From positions 1-46,806 of the forward strand of contig JADGBG010000011.1 in NCBI GenBank assembly GCA_015231605.1: a stretch of DNA of 46,806 bases. Reading direction: 5' to 3'. Source of the DNA: Alphaproteobacteria bacterium. Lineage in GTDB: Bacteria; Pseudomonadota; Alphaproteobacteria; Rhodospirillales; Magnetovibrionaceae. Positions within the stretch are counted from its first letter, which is position 1; the number at the start of each line of letters is the position of its first letter. The notes beneath the pieces are model-generated. The model did not search any database. It was not told the origin of the DNA and saw only the letters and a list, made by a program, of their open reading frames with translations. This document shows positions 7,727 through 17,769 of this stretch, in pieces. The translations under genes were made by a program, and so were the position numbers.

Positions 7727-9736
7727 ATGGCCAAAGACGCCTTCACCCCACCCCACCAGCCCAAGCCCCGCCTGACCCTGGGCCCGGTCGCGGACCTGGA
7801 ACCCCATCTGCCCGCCGAATGGTGGCGGGAATTGTTCGATTCGATGGCCGCGCGCGGCGACGGCGAGACCCCGGACGCGGACCAGTCGACCTCCGCCGAG
7901 GTGGACGCCATCATCGAGACGGCGCGGCTCGACAAAAACGCCGCCGTGCTGGATCTGTGCTGCGGCCAGGGCCGCCACGCCCTGGAGTTGGCGCGGCGGG
8001 GCTTCGCCCATGTCACCGGCGTCGACCGGTCGTCCTATCTCATCCGCATGGCGCGCAAGCGCGCCAAGAAGCTGTCCCGGGCCGTGGCCTTCAAGGAAGG
8101 CGACCCGCGCGCCGTCCACGTCGCCGTGGGCAGTCAGGACGCGGTGTGCCTGATGGGCAACGCGTTCGGCTATTTCGACCGCGACGAGGACGACCTGATG
8201 GTGCTCAAAGCCGTGAAGATGGCGCTGAAGCCGGGCGGAACGCTGGTGCTCGACATCGTCGACGGCGCCTGGATGCGCGATCATTTCGAAACCCGGTCGT
8301 GGGAATGGATCGACCAAAACCAGTTCGTGTGCCGGGAACGCGGCATCTCGGCGGACGGCGAACGCCTGATCAGCCGTGAAGTCGTGACCCATGCCGAACG
8401 CGGCGTCATCGCCGACCAGCTTTACGCCGAACGCCTGTACACCCGGGGGGCCATCGCGCAGCTGCTGGAAACGGCGGGGTTCAGAAACATCAAATTCCAC
8501 AAGCCGGCCGGCGGCGAGGCGGGCGCGGCGACACAACGCTTCCTCATCACCTGCGCTGCGCCCAAGGTGGCGCGGACCCAGGCCCCGGACGCGCGCCGCC
8601 CGCTCAACGTTGCGGTGGTGCTGGGCGACCCGGATCTGCCGGACGCGGTTCGCCCGGACGGTCGGTTCGGTCCGGCCGACCTGGATGCGGTGAAGCAGCT
8701 CAAGGACGCGCTCGGCCGACTTGAAGGGTACGATTTCACCTATCTCGACGCGCACCATACGCTGGTCGACGACCTGCGCGCGTCGGGGTGCGATTTGGTC
8801 CTGAACCTCTGCGACGAGGGCTTTTCCAACGACGCGTTCAAGACCGCGCACATTCCCGCCCTGCTGGACGTCCTCGACATCCCCTACACCGGGTCTGGCC
8901 CGGCGTGCCTGGGCAGCTGTTTCGACAAGGCCCTGGTGCGCGCCGTGGCGCTGGGCCACGCCATCGCCGTGCCGCTGGAAACCTACGTGCGTCCGGGCGA
9001 CCGCCTGGCGACCTTGCCGTCGGTGTTCCCGGCGTTGCTCAAGCCGGCGTCGGGCAACGCCTCGGTCGGCATCACCCGGGACGCCGTGGTGCATGACGCG
9101 CCGGGGCTGTTGGCGTACCTCAACCATCTCCACGACATTCTGCCCGGCCGGCCGGTGCTGGTGCAGGAGTTCCTCGACGGGCCGGAATACAGCGTGGCGT
9201 TGCTGGGCAACCCCGGCGGCGGGCTGGAGGCCCTGCCCGTCCTGGAGGTCGACTACGACCGTCTCGACCCGGCGCTGCCGCGCATCCTCGGCTACGAAGC
9301 CAAGTGGCTTCAGGACACGCCCTACTGGTCGCAGATCGACTACGACGAAACGGACCTCAACCCCGATGTCCAGCGCGCGCTGATCCAGACCGCCATGCAG
9401 ATGTTCGAGGCCCTGGGCTGCCGCGACTACGCCCGGTTCGACTTCCGCGCCGACCGCACGGGCGTGATCAAGCTGTTGGAAGTCAACCCCAACCCCAGTT
9501 GGGCCATCGACGGCAAGCTTGTCATGATGGCCGGGTTCGCGGGCATGAGCTATCCGGAACTGCTGGGCAAGATCCTGGAAGTCGCCTGGGCCCGTCAGCG
9601 CCGCGAGGAAACCCGGCGCGAAACCGCTCAGGCCTGGAGCCGGTCCGGGCGGCCCAACACTCTGGGCGTGGGCCGGGACGCCCCGACCAAGGTCGTCGAA
9701 CCCATGCGCATCCACCAATACCGCTACAGCCTATAG
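7727..9736 (+). CDS. Fusion of a SAM methyltransferase and a D-Ala-D-Ala ligase-like ATP-grasp enzyme
   Basis: A 669-aa two-domain protein. Residues about 1-275 are a class I methyltransferase with SAM motif VLDLCCGQGRHALELARRG (74-92) and later KPGGTLVLDIVD. Residues about 290-625 are an ATP-grasp ligase of the D-Ala-D-Ala ligase type: FDLVLNLCDEGF-like N-domain (here CDLVLNLCDEGFSN), DIPYTGSGPACLGSCFDKAL, LLKPASGNASVGI, VQEFLDGPEYSVALLG, and the metal-binding end FRADRTGVIKLLEVNPNPSW. Both active sites look intact. Such a ligase joins a carboxylate to an amine; the attached methyltransferase suggests the product or substrate is also methylated. A role in ordinary peptidoglycan synthesis is unlikely given the fusion and the lack of mur or ddl neighbours. 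The substrate is unknown. A hairpin follows the stop. Confidence 0.85.
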   Translation: MAKDAFTPPHQPKPRLTLGPVADLEPHLPAEWWRELFDSMAARGDGETPDADQSTSAEVDAIIETARLDKNAAVLDLCCGQGRHALELARRGFAHVTGVDRSSYLIRMARKRAKKLSRAVAFKEGDPRAVHVAVGSQDAVCLMGNAFGYFDRDEDDLMVLKAVKMALKPGGTLVLDIVDGAWMRDHFETRSWEWIDQNQFVCRERGISADGERLISREVVTHAERGVIADQLYAERLYTRGAIAQLLETAGFRNIKFHKPAGGEAGAATQRFLITCAAPKVARTQAPDARRPLNVAVVLGDPDLPDAVRPDGRFGPADLDAVKQLKDALGRLEGYDFTYLDAHHTLVDDLRASGCDLVLNLCDEGFSNDAFKTAHIPALLDVLDIPYTGSGPACLGSCFDKALVRAVALGHAIAVPLETYVRPGDRLATLPSVFPALLKPASGNASVGITRDAVVHDAPGLLAYLNHLHDILPGRPVLVQEFLDGPEYSVALLGNPGGGLEALPVLEVDYDRLDPALPRILGYEAKWLQDTPYWSQIDYDETDLNPDVQRALIQTAMQMFEALGCRDYARFDFRADRTGVIKLLEVNPNPSWAIDGKLVMMAGFAGMSYPELLGKILEVAWARQRREETRRETAQAWSRSGRPNTLGVGRDAPTKVVEPMRIHQYRYSL

Positions 9737-9746
9737 GCCAAAGGAT

Positions 9747-9775
9747 CGGGGGAGGAGATTTGTTCTCCTCCCCCG
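9747..9775 (+). terminator. Hairpin after the methyltransferase/ATP-grasp gene
   Basis: A 12-bp stem (9747-9758 with 9764-9775) and loop TTTGT lies between this gene and the convergent 47-aa gene. The tail GTTTGGGTT is only weakly T-rich, so efficiency is uncertain. It could serve both strands. Confidence 0.6.
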
Positions 9776-9798
9776 GTTTGGGTTCACAAAATTCGCCG

Positions 9799-9942
9799 TC
9801 AGTGACCGGATTTGGCGGCCCGGGCGGGCTTGGCGGCTTTGAGGCTGACGGCGGCGCTCGCGGCCTTTTTCTTGCGGCGGATGCGCTCGGACTCGATCAA
9901 CTTTTGGATGGTCTTCTTTTCGTGTTCGGATTTGACCCACAT
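9799..9942 (-). CDS. Small basic protein, 47 aa
   Basis: A short frame on the minus strand reads MWVKSEHEKKTIQKLIESER, then a run of Arg/Lys, then an Ala/Lys-rich tail ending in AAKSGH. It has an upstream GAGAGG ribosome site and a codon pattern like the core genes. The first 25 residues should form one amphipathic helix; the tail is histone H1-like in composition. Small Lys/Ala proteins of this kind may bind nucleic acid, which is inference. It lies 110 bp downstream of ubiG on the same strand behind an AT-rich stretch, so it probably has its own promoter. I do not recognise a named family. Confidence 0.6.
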   Translation of the reverse strand: MWVKSEHEKKTIQKLIESERIRRKKKAASAAVSLKAAKPARAAKSGH

Positions 9943-10052
9943 TGCGGACCTCTCGGACCTATGGGAGGCCACCCTCCCGACGCAATCAGGATATCAACTC
10001 CGCATATATCGACATAACGAAACTTATCAATCATTTATATCGATAACATCAA

Positions 10053-10811
10053 TCAGCCCCGCGTGGCGAACGCCAGGTAGTTCACGTCCAGATCCGTGGC
10101 GGACAGAGACCATGTGCCGGCCAGCGGGTTGTAGACCATGCCCCGGATGTCGGTGAATTCCAGCCCCTGGGCGCGCGCCAGGCGGGCGAGTTCGGAAGGC
10201 TTGAAGAACTTTTTCCAGTCGTGCGTTCCGGCGGGCAGCCAGCGCAGCACGTATTCCGCGCCGATCTTGGCCATCAGAAGGGATTTCAGATTGCGGTTGA
10301 TGGTGGACAGCACCATCGCGCCGTCCGGCTTCATCACCATCGCCGACGCGGCCATGAACGCCTGGGGATCGGCCACGTGTTCGATGACTTCCATGTTCAG
10401 CACCACGTCGAAGCGCTTGCCCTCGGCGGCCAGGTCTTCGGGCAGGACGTTGCGGTAATCGATGTCCAGTCCGCTCTTGGCGGCGTGGATCTTGGCGATT
10501 TCCACGTTCTTCGCGCCCGCGTCGATGCTGGTCATCTTCGCGCCCAACCGCGCCATGGGTTCCGACAGCAGGCCGCCGCCGCACCCGACGTCGAGGAAGT
10601 CCAGCCCCGCGAACGGACGCTCGGCGTCCGCGTCGAGGCCGAAATGGCGACACACGTTGTCGCGGATGAACTGGACGCGCACCGGGTTGAGCTGGTGCAG
10701 CGGGCGGAACTTGCCCGTGGGATCCCACCATGCATCCGCCATCGCGGTGAAGCGGGCGATTTCGTCCGGATCGGCGGTGCCGCCGGGGGCGGAGGAAACG
10801 GGATCGGCCAT
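10053..10811 (-). CDS. ubiG: Ubiquinone biosynthesis O-methyltransferase
   Basis: A 252-aa SAM-dependent O-methyltransferase acting at two O-methylation steps of ubiquinone synthesis. It shows the UbiG start DEIARFTAMADAWWDPTGKF and RPLHQLNPVRVQFI, SAM motif LDVGCGGGLLSEPMARLG, and NMEVIEHVADPQAF. Length is normal. The ATG at 10811 gives the family N-terminus (MADPVSS); an upstream in-frame start is not supported. It is divergent from lysC across a 209-bp gap, an arrangement often seen in Rhodospirillales. Confidence 0.95.
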   Translation of the reverse strand: MADPVSSAPGGTADPDEIARFTAMADAWWDPTGKFRPLHQLNPVRVQFIRDNVCRHFGLDADAERPFAGLDFLDVGCGGGLLSEPMARLGAKMTSIDAGAKNVEIAKIHAAKSGLDIDYRNVLPEDLAAEGKRFDVVLNMEVIEHVADPQAFMAASAMVMKPDGAMVLSTINRNLKSLLMAKIGAEYVLRWLPAGTHDWKKFFKPSELARLARAQGLEFTDIRGMVYNPLAGTWSLSATDLDVNYLAFATRG

Positions 10812-10866
10812 GGAATGAAACCTCGCGGTAGCTTCGAAAAATCGGGCGCGCGGCGCGCGGGCGCAC

Positions 10867-10895
10867 TTGCGGGGGCGCGGCATTCCGAGTATGTA
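10867..10895 (+). promoter_or_regulatory. Candidate sigma70-type promoter for lysC
   Basis: TTGCGG (10867-10872) and TATGTA (10890-10895) are separated by exactly 17 bp in the ubiG-lysC gap, pointing toward lysC. The match is moderate. It predicts a 5' untranslated region of about 120 nt, in which I see no recognised riboswitch. Confidence 0.35.
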
Positions 10896-11020
10896 TACCC
10901 GCCCGCCGTGGCGCAAGGGTGCGGTTTACGCCGTTCCGAGCGATTTTTCCAGGATTTTTCCCGGCTTCGCTCCATCCCGCGCGGCGGCCTTTGGATTTAG
11001 GGTGCAGGCACGGAAAGCAC

Positions 11021-12244
11021 ATGGCACTGATCGTAATGAAATTCGGCGGCACGTCGGTGGGCGACGTGGAGCGCATCAAGAACGTCGCCAAGCGCGTCAA
11101 GGGCGAGGTCGACGCCGGCAACAAGGTGGCTGTGGTGGTCTCCGCCATGTCGGGCGTGACCAACCAGCTGGTGGACTACGTCACCTCCATCACGCCGCTC
11201 TACGACACCCGCGAATACGACGTGGTGGTGTCCAGCGGCGAACAGGTGACGTCGGGCCTTCTGGCTCTGGCGTTGCAGGATCTGGGCGTGTCCGCGCGCT
11301 CGTGGCTGGGCTGGCAGCTGCCGGTCAAGACCGACAAGGCGCACGGCAAGGCGCGCATCCTCGACATCGACTGCTCGGACGCGCTGAAATGCATGGACGC
11401 CGGCGAAGTCGTGGTGATGCCGGGCTTCCAGGGCGTGACCGCTGACCACCGCGTCACCACGCTGGGCCGGGGCGGGTCCGACACCTCGGCGGTGGCGCTG
11501 GCCGCCGCGCTGAAGGCCGACCGCTGCGACATCTACACCGACGTGGACGGGGTCTACACCACCGACCCGCGCATCGTGTCGAAGGCGAAGAAGCTGCACC
11601 GCATCACCTTCGAGGAAATGCTTGAGATGGCCTCGCTCGGAGCCAAGGTCCTGCAGACCCGCTCCGTCGAAGTGGCCATGAAACACAACGTGCGCCTTCA
11701 GGTGCGTTCGAGCTTCTCGGACGAACCGGGCACAATGGTCGTGAACGAGGACGAGATCGTGGAACAGGAACTCATCAGCGGCATCGCCTACAGCCGGGAC
11801 GAAGCCAAAATCACCCTGGTCGGCGTGGCCGACCAGCCGGGCGTCGCGGCCCGCATCTTCGGCCCGCTGGCCGACGCCAGCATCAACGTGGACATGATCG
11901 TGCAGAACATCTCCGAGGACGGCAAGTCCACGGACATGACCTTCACCGTGTCCAAGACCGACATGACCCGCGCGGTCGACGTGGTCAAAAAACATGCCGC
12001 CGAATTCGGCTACCAGGAACTGAAATCCGACCCGAACGTGGTGAAGGTGTCCGTGGTCGGCGTCGGCATGCGCAGCCACGCGGGCATCGCCCAGCGCATG
12101 TTCCAGGCCTTGGCCGACAAGGGCATCAACATCCAGGTCATCTCCACCTCGGAAATCAAGGTCAGCGTGCTGATCGCCGAGGAATACACCGAACTGGCGC
12201 TGCGCGCGCTGCACACGGCCTACGGCCTCGACGCCGAAGGCTGA
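11021..12244 (+). CDS. lysC: Aspartate kinase
   Basis: A 407-aa enzyme that phosphorylates aspartate, the first step toward lysine, threonine, methionine and diaminopimelate. The kinase domain (about 1-245) has KFGGTSVGDVERI, FQGVTADHRVTTLGRGGSD and DVDGVYTTDPRI. Two ACT domains follow (about 265-400; VADQPGVAARIFGPLADASI and GVGMRSHAGIAQRMFQALAD) and would bind feedback inhibitors. Length fits the monofunctional alpha/beta-type enzyme. An internal start making a separate ACT-only subunit, known in some bacteria, cannot be excluded. The next gene starts 10 bp after the stop. Confidence 0.96.
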   Translation: MALIVMKFGGTSVGDVERIKNVAKRVKGEVDAGNKVAVVVSAMSGVTNQLVDYVTSITPLYDTREYDVVVSSGEQVTSGLLALALQDLGVSARSWLGWQLPVKTDKAHGKARILDIDCSDALKCMDAGEVVVMPGFQGVTADHRVTTLGRGGSDTSAVALAAALKADRCDIYTDVDGVYTTDPRIVSKAKKLHRITFEEMLEMASLGAKVLQTRSVEVAMKHNVRLQVRSSFSDEPGTMVVNEDEIVEQELISGIAYSRDEAKITLVGVADQPGVAARIFGPLADASINVDMIVQNISEDGKSTDMTFTVSKTDMTRAVDVVKKHAAEFGYQELKSDPNVVKVSVVGVGMRSHAGIAQRMFQALADKGINIQVISTSEIKVSVLIAEEYTELALRALHTAYGLDAEG

Positions 12245-12254
12245 GGCGAAGACC

Positions 12255-13268
12255 ATGAGCGCGGCCGCCCAGCATTTGAATGACTTGTGGGCACGGGGAC
12301 GGGAGTTCCTGGGCACCGAGCACGCCATCCTGGGCGGCGCCATGTCGTGGATTTCCGAGCGCAACCTGGTGTCCGCGATTTCCAACGCGGGCGGATTCGG
12401 CGTGATCGCCGGGGGCTCCATGGGCCCGGACCTGCTGGGCGCGGAAATCGACGCCACCCAGGCGATGACCAAGAAGCCGTTCGGCGTCAACCTGATCACC
12501 ATGCATCCGGAACTGGACGCGCTGATCGACGCGTGCCTGGACCGCAAGGTCACCCACGTGGTGCTGGCCGGCGGCCTGCCGTCCGGCAAGGCCATCGCCA
12601 AGCTGAAGGATGGCGGGGCCAAAGTCATCTGCTTCGCCCCCGCGCTGGTGCTGGCCAAGCGACTGATTCGCAGCGGCGCGGACGCCCTGGTGATCGAAGG
12701 CCACGAGGCCGGCGGTCACATCGGCCCGGTCGCCACGTCGGTGCTGGCGCAGGAGATCCTGCCCAACGTCGCCGACGTGCCGGTGTTCGTCGCGGGCGGC
12801 ATCGGGCGCGGCGAGGCGATGGTGAGCTATCTGGAATTGGGGGCAAGCGGGGTTCAGCTGGGCACGCGTCTGGTGTGCGCCACCGAATGCATCGCCCACG
12901 AAAACTTCAAGAAGGCCTTCATCAAGGCCCAGGCCCGCGACGCGGTGCCGACCGTGCAGATCGACCCGCGCTTCCCGGTCATTCCGGTGCGCGCCATCGT
13001 CAACAAGGGCACCGAAGAGTTCATGGAAACCCAGCGCCGCGTCATCGCCAAGCACAACGCCGGCGAAATGGACCAACTCGCCGCCCAGTTGGAGATCGAA
13101 CACTACTGGGCCGGCGCGCTGAGGCGCGCGGTGATCGACGGCGACGTGGAAAACGGCTCGCTGATGGCGGGACAGATCGTCGGCATGGTGAAAAGCGAAC
13201 AACCGATGGCGGAAATCTTTGCCGAATTGCTCGGTCAGGCTCACGCCGCCATTGACGCGCGCTGCTAA
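12255..13268 (+). CDS. NAD(P)H-dependent flavin oxidoreductase, nitronate monooxygenase family
   Basis: A 337-aa FMN-dependent TIM-barrel enzyme of the 2-nitropropane dioxygenase/FabK group. Key features are ILGGAMSWISERNLVSAISN near the start, the loop VIEGHEAGGHIGP with the conserved His, and the FMN phosphate-binding segment VFVAGGIGRGEAM followed by GASGVQLGTRLVCATEC. It could oxidise nitronates or reduce an enoyl substrate; the sequence does not decide. It lies between lysC and ptsP, 10 bp after lysC, and shares their transcription. No acyl-carrier genes are nearby to favour a FabK role. Confidence 0.88.
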   Translation: MSAAAQHLNDLWARGREFLGTEHAILGGAMSWISERNLVSAISNAGGFGVIAGGSMGPDLLGAEIDATQAMTKKPFGVNLITMHPELDALIDACLDRKVTHVVLAGGLPSGKAIAKLKDGGAKVICFAPALVLAKRLIRSGADALVIEGHEAGGHIGPVATSVLAQEILPNVADVPVFVAGGIGRGEAMVSYLELGASGVQLGTRLVCATECIAHENFKKAFIKAQARDAVPTVQIDPRFPVIPVRAIVNKGTEEFMETQRRVIAKHNAGEMDQLAAQLEIEHYWAGALRRAVIDGDVENGSLMAGQIVGMVKSEQPMAEIFAELLGQAHAAIDARC

Positions 13269-13321
13269 CACCCCCCACATTACGGCTCAGAACGTTTTTC
13301 CGAACCCGGAGCCGGAGGCCC

Positions 13322-15592
13322 ATGAGCACGGCCAAATCCCAAACCGTTTCGCGTAAGCTGCTGGCCGGCGTGCGTGACGTCATGGCGGGCGAAGGCTCGG
13401 CCCAGGCGCGGCTCGACCGCACCACCGGGCTGATCGCCGCCAGCATGGAAGCGGACGTGTGCTCGATCTACGTCCGGCGCGCGGGCGACGTGCTCGAGCT
13501 GTTCTCCACCCAAGGCTTGCGGCCCGAATCGGTGCATGTCACGCGGCTGCGCATCGGCGAAGGCGTGATCGGCGCCATCGCGGCGCGCGCCCAGCCCATG
13601 GCCATCGCCAACGTGCGCAACCACCCCAGTTTCGCCTATCGTCCGGAAACGGGGGAGGAACCGTTCCATTCCATGTTGGGCGTGCCGGTGCTGCGCGCGG
13701 GCCGGGTGGTCGGCATCATCGCGGTGCAGAACCGCGAACACCGCCGTTACGCCGACGAGGAACGCGAAATCCTGCAAACCATCGCCATGGTGCTGGCGGA
13801 AATGGTGGCGGGGGGCGACCTGGTGTCGCGCGACGAACTGGCCCCCACCGAGGGCGACGCGCTGCGCCCGCTGCGCGTGGAAGGGGTGTGCTACAGCCCC
13901 GGCCTCGGCATCGGCAAGGTGGTGTTGCACGAACCGGGCTTCGACATCGACCACCTGGTGGCGCAGGACCCGGACGCCGAAGTCGAGCGCCTGCGCCACG
14001 CCTTCACCGCCATGCACGGCCAACTGGACACCTTGTTCCGCAAGGGCCCCCTGGTGGGCGGCGAGGGCGAATTCCAGGACGTCATGGAAGCCTTCCGCAT
14101 GGTCGCCGAGGACGCCGGCTGGCTGAGACGCATCGAGGAAGCCATCGCCACCGGCCTCACCGCCGAAGCCGCCGTGGTCAAGGTGAAGAACGAAATGCGC
14201 GCGCGGCTGGGCTCGGCCCCGGATCCGTACCTGCGCGAACGGGTCCACGATCTGGAGGACTTGGGCAACCGGTTGCTTCAACACCTGATGGGCGCGGCGC
14301 ACCATGCCGCCGAGGACCTGCCGGAACACGTGGTCCTGGTGGCGCGCAACATGGGACCGGCGGAGCTTTTGGACTACGACCACACGCGGCTGCGCGGCGT
14401 GGTGCTGGAGGAAGGCTCGGCCACGTCGCACGTCAGCATCGTCGCGCGCGCACTCGACATCCCCGTGCTGGGCCAGGTTCCCGACGTCATGACCAAGGTG
14501 GCCAACGGCGAGAACATCGTCGTCGACGGGCGCAACGCCCAGGCCATCCTGCGCCCCAGCGAGGACATCCAGCAGAAATTCCACGAAACCCGGCGCGCCA
14601 ACGAACGCATCAAGGCCGAATACGTCCAATACAAGGATCTGCCCGCCAGGACCCGCGACGGCGTGGACGTGAGCCTGTTGATCAACGCCGGCCTGCTGTT
14701 CGACTTCGACCAGATCGAAACCACCGGGGCCGACGGAGTGGGCCTGTACCGCACCGAGGTGCCGTTCATGGTGCGCTCCCAATTCCCCGACGTTGATGCC
14801 CAACGCCAGTTGTACGAACGGGTGCTGGAACGCGCCCAGGGCAAGCCCGTCACGTTCCGCACCATCGACGTCGGCGGCGACAAGGTCCTGCCGTACTGGG
14901 AAGAACGCGACGAGGAAAACCCCGCCATGGGCTGGCGCGCCATCCGCATCTGCCTGGACCGCCCGGCGATCCTGCGCCAGCAGCTGCGCGCCCTGATCCA
15001 GGCCGCCCAGGGCCGCGCCATCGACGTGATGTTCCCGATGGTGGCCGAGGTCGAGGAATTCATCGCCGCCAAGGCGTTGCTACAGCGCGAACTGGACCGC
15101 GAGACCAAGCGCGGCGGCCTGCTGCCGCAAACGGTCCGCTGCGGGGTGATGTTGGAAGTGCCGGCGTTGGCGTTGCAATTGGACAAACTGCTGAAACGGG
15201 TGGACTTCGTCTCCATCGGATCCAACGACCTGATGCAATTCCTCTACGCCACCGACCGGGGCAACGCCCACGTGTCGAAGCGCTACGACATTCTGTCGCC
15301 GTTCGCGTTGGGATTCCTCAAGACCGTGCGCGAACGCTGCGATCACTACGGCATTCCCGTCAGCGTGTGCGGTCAGGCGGCGGGCGACCCGCTGGAGGCC
15401 ATGGCCCTGGTGGGCCTCGGGTTCCGCCGCCTGTCCATGCCGCCCCCCGCCATCGGTCCGATCAAGGAAATGGTCCGCTCCATGGAAGCCCACGCGGTGG
15501 CGCAGTTCCTGGGCAGCCTGTTCGGAATGCCGCACGCCAGCATCCGCCAACGCCTGCGCGGTTTCGCCAGGGATCACGGCGTCAAGATCTGA
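13322..15592 (+). CDS. ptsP: Phosphoenolpyruvate-protein phosphotransferase PtsP (enzyme I-Ntr)
   Basis: A 756-aa enzyme that takes phosphate from PEP and passes it to NPr in the nitrogen-related PTS. The N-terminal GAF domain (about 20-160) marks the Ntr form; it may bind glutamine or another ligand. The EI-N region follows, with the phosphorylated histidine at residue 370 in the swivel segment EEGSATSHVSIVARALDIPV. The C-terminal PEP-binding barrel has GLYRTEVPFM, FRTIDVGGDKVLPYW and SNDLMQFLYATDRGN. All key residues are present. It is third after lysC and the flavin oxidoreductase gene, and a strong terminator follows. Confidence 0.95.
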   Translation: MSTAKSQTVSRKLLAGVRDVMAGEGSAQARLDRTTGLIAASMEADVCSIYVRRAGDVLELFSTQGLRPESVHVTRLRIGEGVIGAIAARAQPMAIANVRNHPSFAYRPETGEEPFHSMLGVPVLRAGRVVGIIAVQNREHRRYADEEREILQTIAMVLAEMVAGGDLVSRDELAPTEGDALRPLRVEGVCYSPGLGIGKVVLHEPGFDIDHLVAQDPDAEVERLRHAFTAMHGQLDTLFRKGPLVGGEGEFQDVMEAFRMVAEDAGWLRRIEEAIATGLTAEAAVVKVKNEMRARLGSAPDPYLRERVHDLEDLGNRLLQHLMGAAHHAAEDLPEHVVLVARNMGPAELLDYDHTRLRGVVLEEGSATSHVSIVARALDIPVLGQVPDVMTKVANGENIVVDGRNAQAILRPSEDIQQKFHETRRANERIKAEYVQYKDLPARTRDGVDVSLLINAGLLFDFDQIETTGADGVGLYRTEVPFMVRSQFPDVDAQRQLYERVLERAQGKPVTFRTIDVGGDKVLPYWEERDEENPAMGWRAIRICLDRPAILRQQLRALIQAAQGRAIDVMFPMVAEVEEFIAAKALLQRELDRETKRGGLLPQTVRCGVMLEVPALALQLDKLLKRVDFVSIGSNDLMQFLYATDRGNAHVSKRYDILSPFALGFLKTVRERCDHYGIPVSVCGQAAGDPLEAMALVGLGFRRLSMPPPAIGPIKEMVRSMEAHAVAQFLGSLFGMPHASIRQRLRGFARDHGVKI

Positions 15593-15602
15593 CGCCAAAC
15601 GA

Positions 15603-15633
15603 AACGGGGGGAAGGCCGGACCTTCCCCCCGTT
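15603..15633. terminator. Bidirectional terminator between ptsP and the OmpA-like gene
   Basis: A perfect 13-bp stem (15603-15615 with 15621-15633), loop CCGGA, lies between convergent genes. The outer pairs are A-T, so it gives a short T-tail only. Confidence 0.65.
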
Positions 15634-15653
15634 CGCGTTGGGCGTGAGCCGGA

Positions 15654-16472
15654 TCAGCGTTCGAAAACGATTTCGACGCGGCGGTTCATGCGTTCGTTGA
15701 CCTGATCGCCCTTGTCGAGCTGCGGGCTGGTTTCGCCGGCGTGGGACTTCTTGACCTTCATGCGGTCCACGCCCGCTTCCTGGATGGCGTTGCCGACCGC
15801 GTTCACGCGCGCGCGCGACAGGCCCATGTTGTAGTCCCCGTCGCCCATGGTGTCGGCGTGGCCGATCAGCACCACGCTGGCGCCCGCGTTATTGGCGGCG
15901 GCGGCGGCCATGGAAATGATTTCCATCGCCTTGGCGTTAACCTCGAAGCTGTCGAAGTCGAAGTAGACGATGAACGGCTCCGGCATCGGCGCGGCGGCGG
16001 CCATGCCCGGCTTGCATTCCGGAATCGCCGCTTCATAGCCCGCGCGGGCCTCGGCGATGTCGTCGGCCTGATGACCTTCCGCGGACTGTTCCATCCAATG
16101 TTCGAACCACGTCTGGGCGCGGGCACAGGCGTCCGGCGTCATCTGGGGCGCGTTGCTGTTCAGCGCGGCGCTCAGCTCGGAATAGGCGGCCGCGATGGCG
16201 TCCTGGTCCTTCTTCAGGCCGCGTTCGGATGGGGCCTGAAGGGCCACGGCCTGACCCATGGCGGCCATTTTGGCGCGCGTGTTGAAGAAGTTCACCGAAG
16301 CCCAGTTGCCCTCGCCGCGTTCGAATTCGGCGCGCTCGGTGTAGCGCTTGTGCAGGGCTTGCGCGAACGCGTCGCCCTTGTCGGCCATGGCGGCGACGCC
16401 TGCGATATCATAGTTGGACGCGCAACCGCTCAGAACCGCCAGCGCCACGCCACACATCATTAATTTCTTCAT
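15654..16472 (-). CDS. OmpA-family outer-membrane lipoprotein
   Basis: A 272-aa protein with a lipoprotein signal MKKLMMCGVALAVLSGC; lipobox LSGC puts the lipidated Cys at residue 17. The following residue is Ala, not Asp, consistent with outer-membrane sorting. A helical, charged middle (about 25-165) precedes an OmpA peptidoglycan-binding domain (about 175-272): VYFDFDSFEVN, VLIGHADTMGDGDYNMGLSRAR and NERMNRRVEIVFE. The expected Asp and Arg ligands for diaminopimelate are present. The ATG at 16472 follows AAGGAGTTCCCA. It likely tethers the outer membrane to peptidoglycan. It is monocistronic between two hairpins. Confidence 0.9.
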   Translation of the reverse strand: MKKLMMCGVALAVLSGCASNYDIAGVAAMADKGDAFAQALHKRYTERAEFERGEGNWASVNFFNTRAKMAAMGQAVALQAPSERGLKKDQDAIAAAYSELSAALNSNAPQMTPDACARAQTWFEHWMEQSAEGHQADDIAEARAGYEAAIPECKPGMAAAAPMPEPFIVYFDFDSFEVNAKAMEIISMAAAAANNAGASVVLIGHADTMGDGDYNMGLSRARVNAVGNAIQEAGVDRMKVKKSHAGETSPQLDKGDQVNERMNRRVEIVFER

Positions 16473-16611
16473 TGGGAACTCCTTCACCCTTGATCCATCG
16501 TCATGCCCATCAAGTTCACGTCGGTCGGAGGTCAATCCGCATTTCTTGTTTTCCTTGCATGCGAGTGTAGTCCCTGCCGCCGTCCTTGTGAAGACCGGAG
16601 TCCCCGGAAAA

Positions 16612-16642
16612 GCGAAAACCCCCGCCACGGACGCGGCGGGGG
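16612..16642 (-). terminator. Intrinsic terminator after ilvC
   Basis: An 8-bp GC stem (16619-16626 with 16635-16642) is followed, on the minus strand, by TTTTCGCTTTT. It ends the ilv transcription unit upstream of the OmpA-like gene. Confidence 0.72.
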
Positions 16643-16671
16643 ATTCCGAAGGCCGGATCGGCGATGCCCGG

Positions 16672-17712
<1,041 letters not shown>

Positions 17713-17769
17713 TTAGAACCGGCGCACGCGCCGGACATTCCTGTCTGTATTGATCGGTTGAACGGGGGG

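Noticed and set aside
7622-9718. A 698-codon minus-strand open frame
   Set aside because: Antisense to the methyltransferase/ATP-grasp gene, whose motifs are unmistakable.
9731-9940. A 69-codon minus-strand open frame overlapping the 47-aa gene
   Set aside because: Runs through the terminator hairpin, has an Arg/Gln-rich composition and no good ribosome site; the 47-aa frame in the same place is better on all counts.
11021-12244. A lysine riboswitch in the lysC leader
   Set aside because: The leader of about 120 nt shows no conserved riboswitch core or terminator-antiterminator pair.
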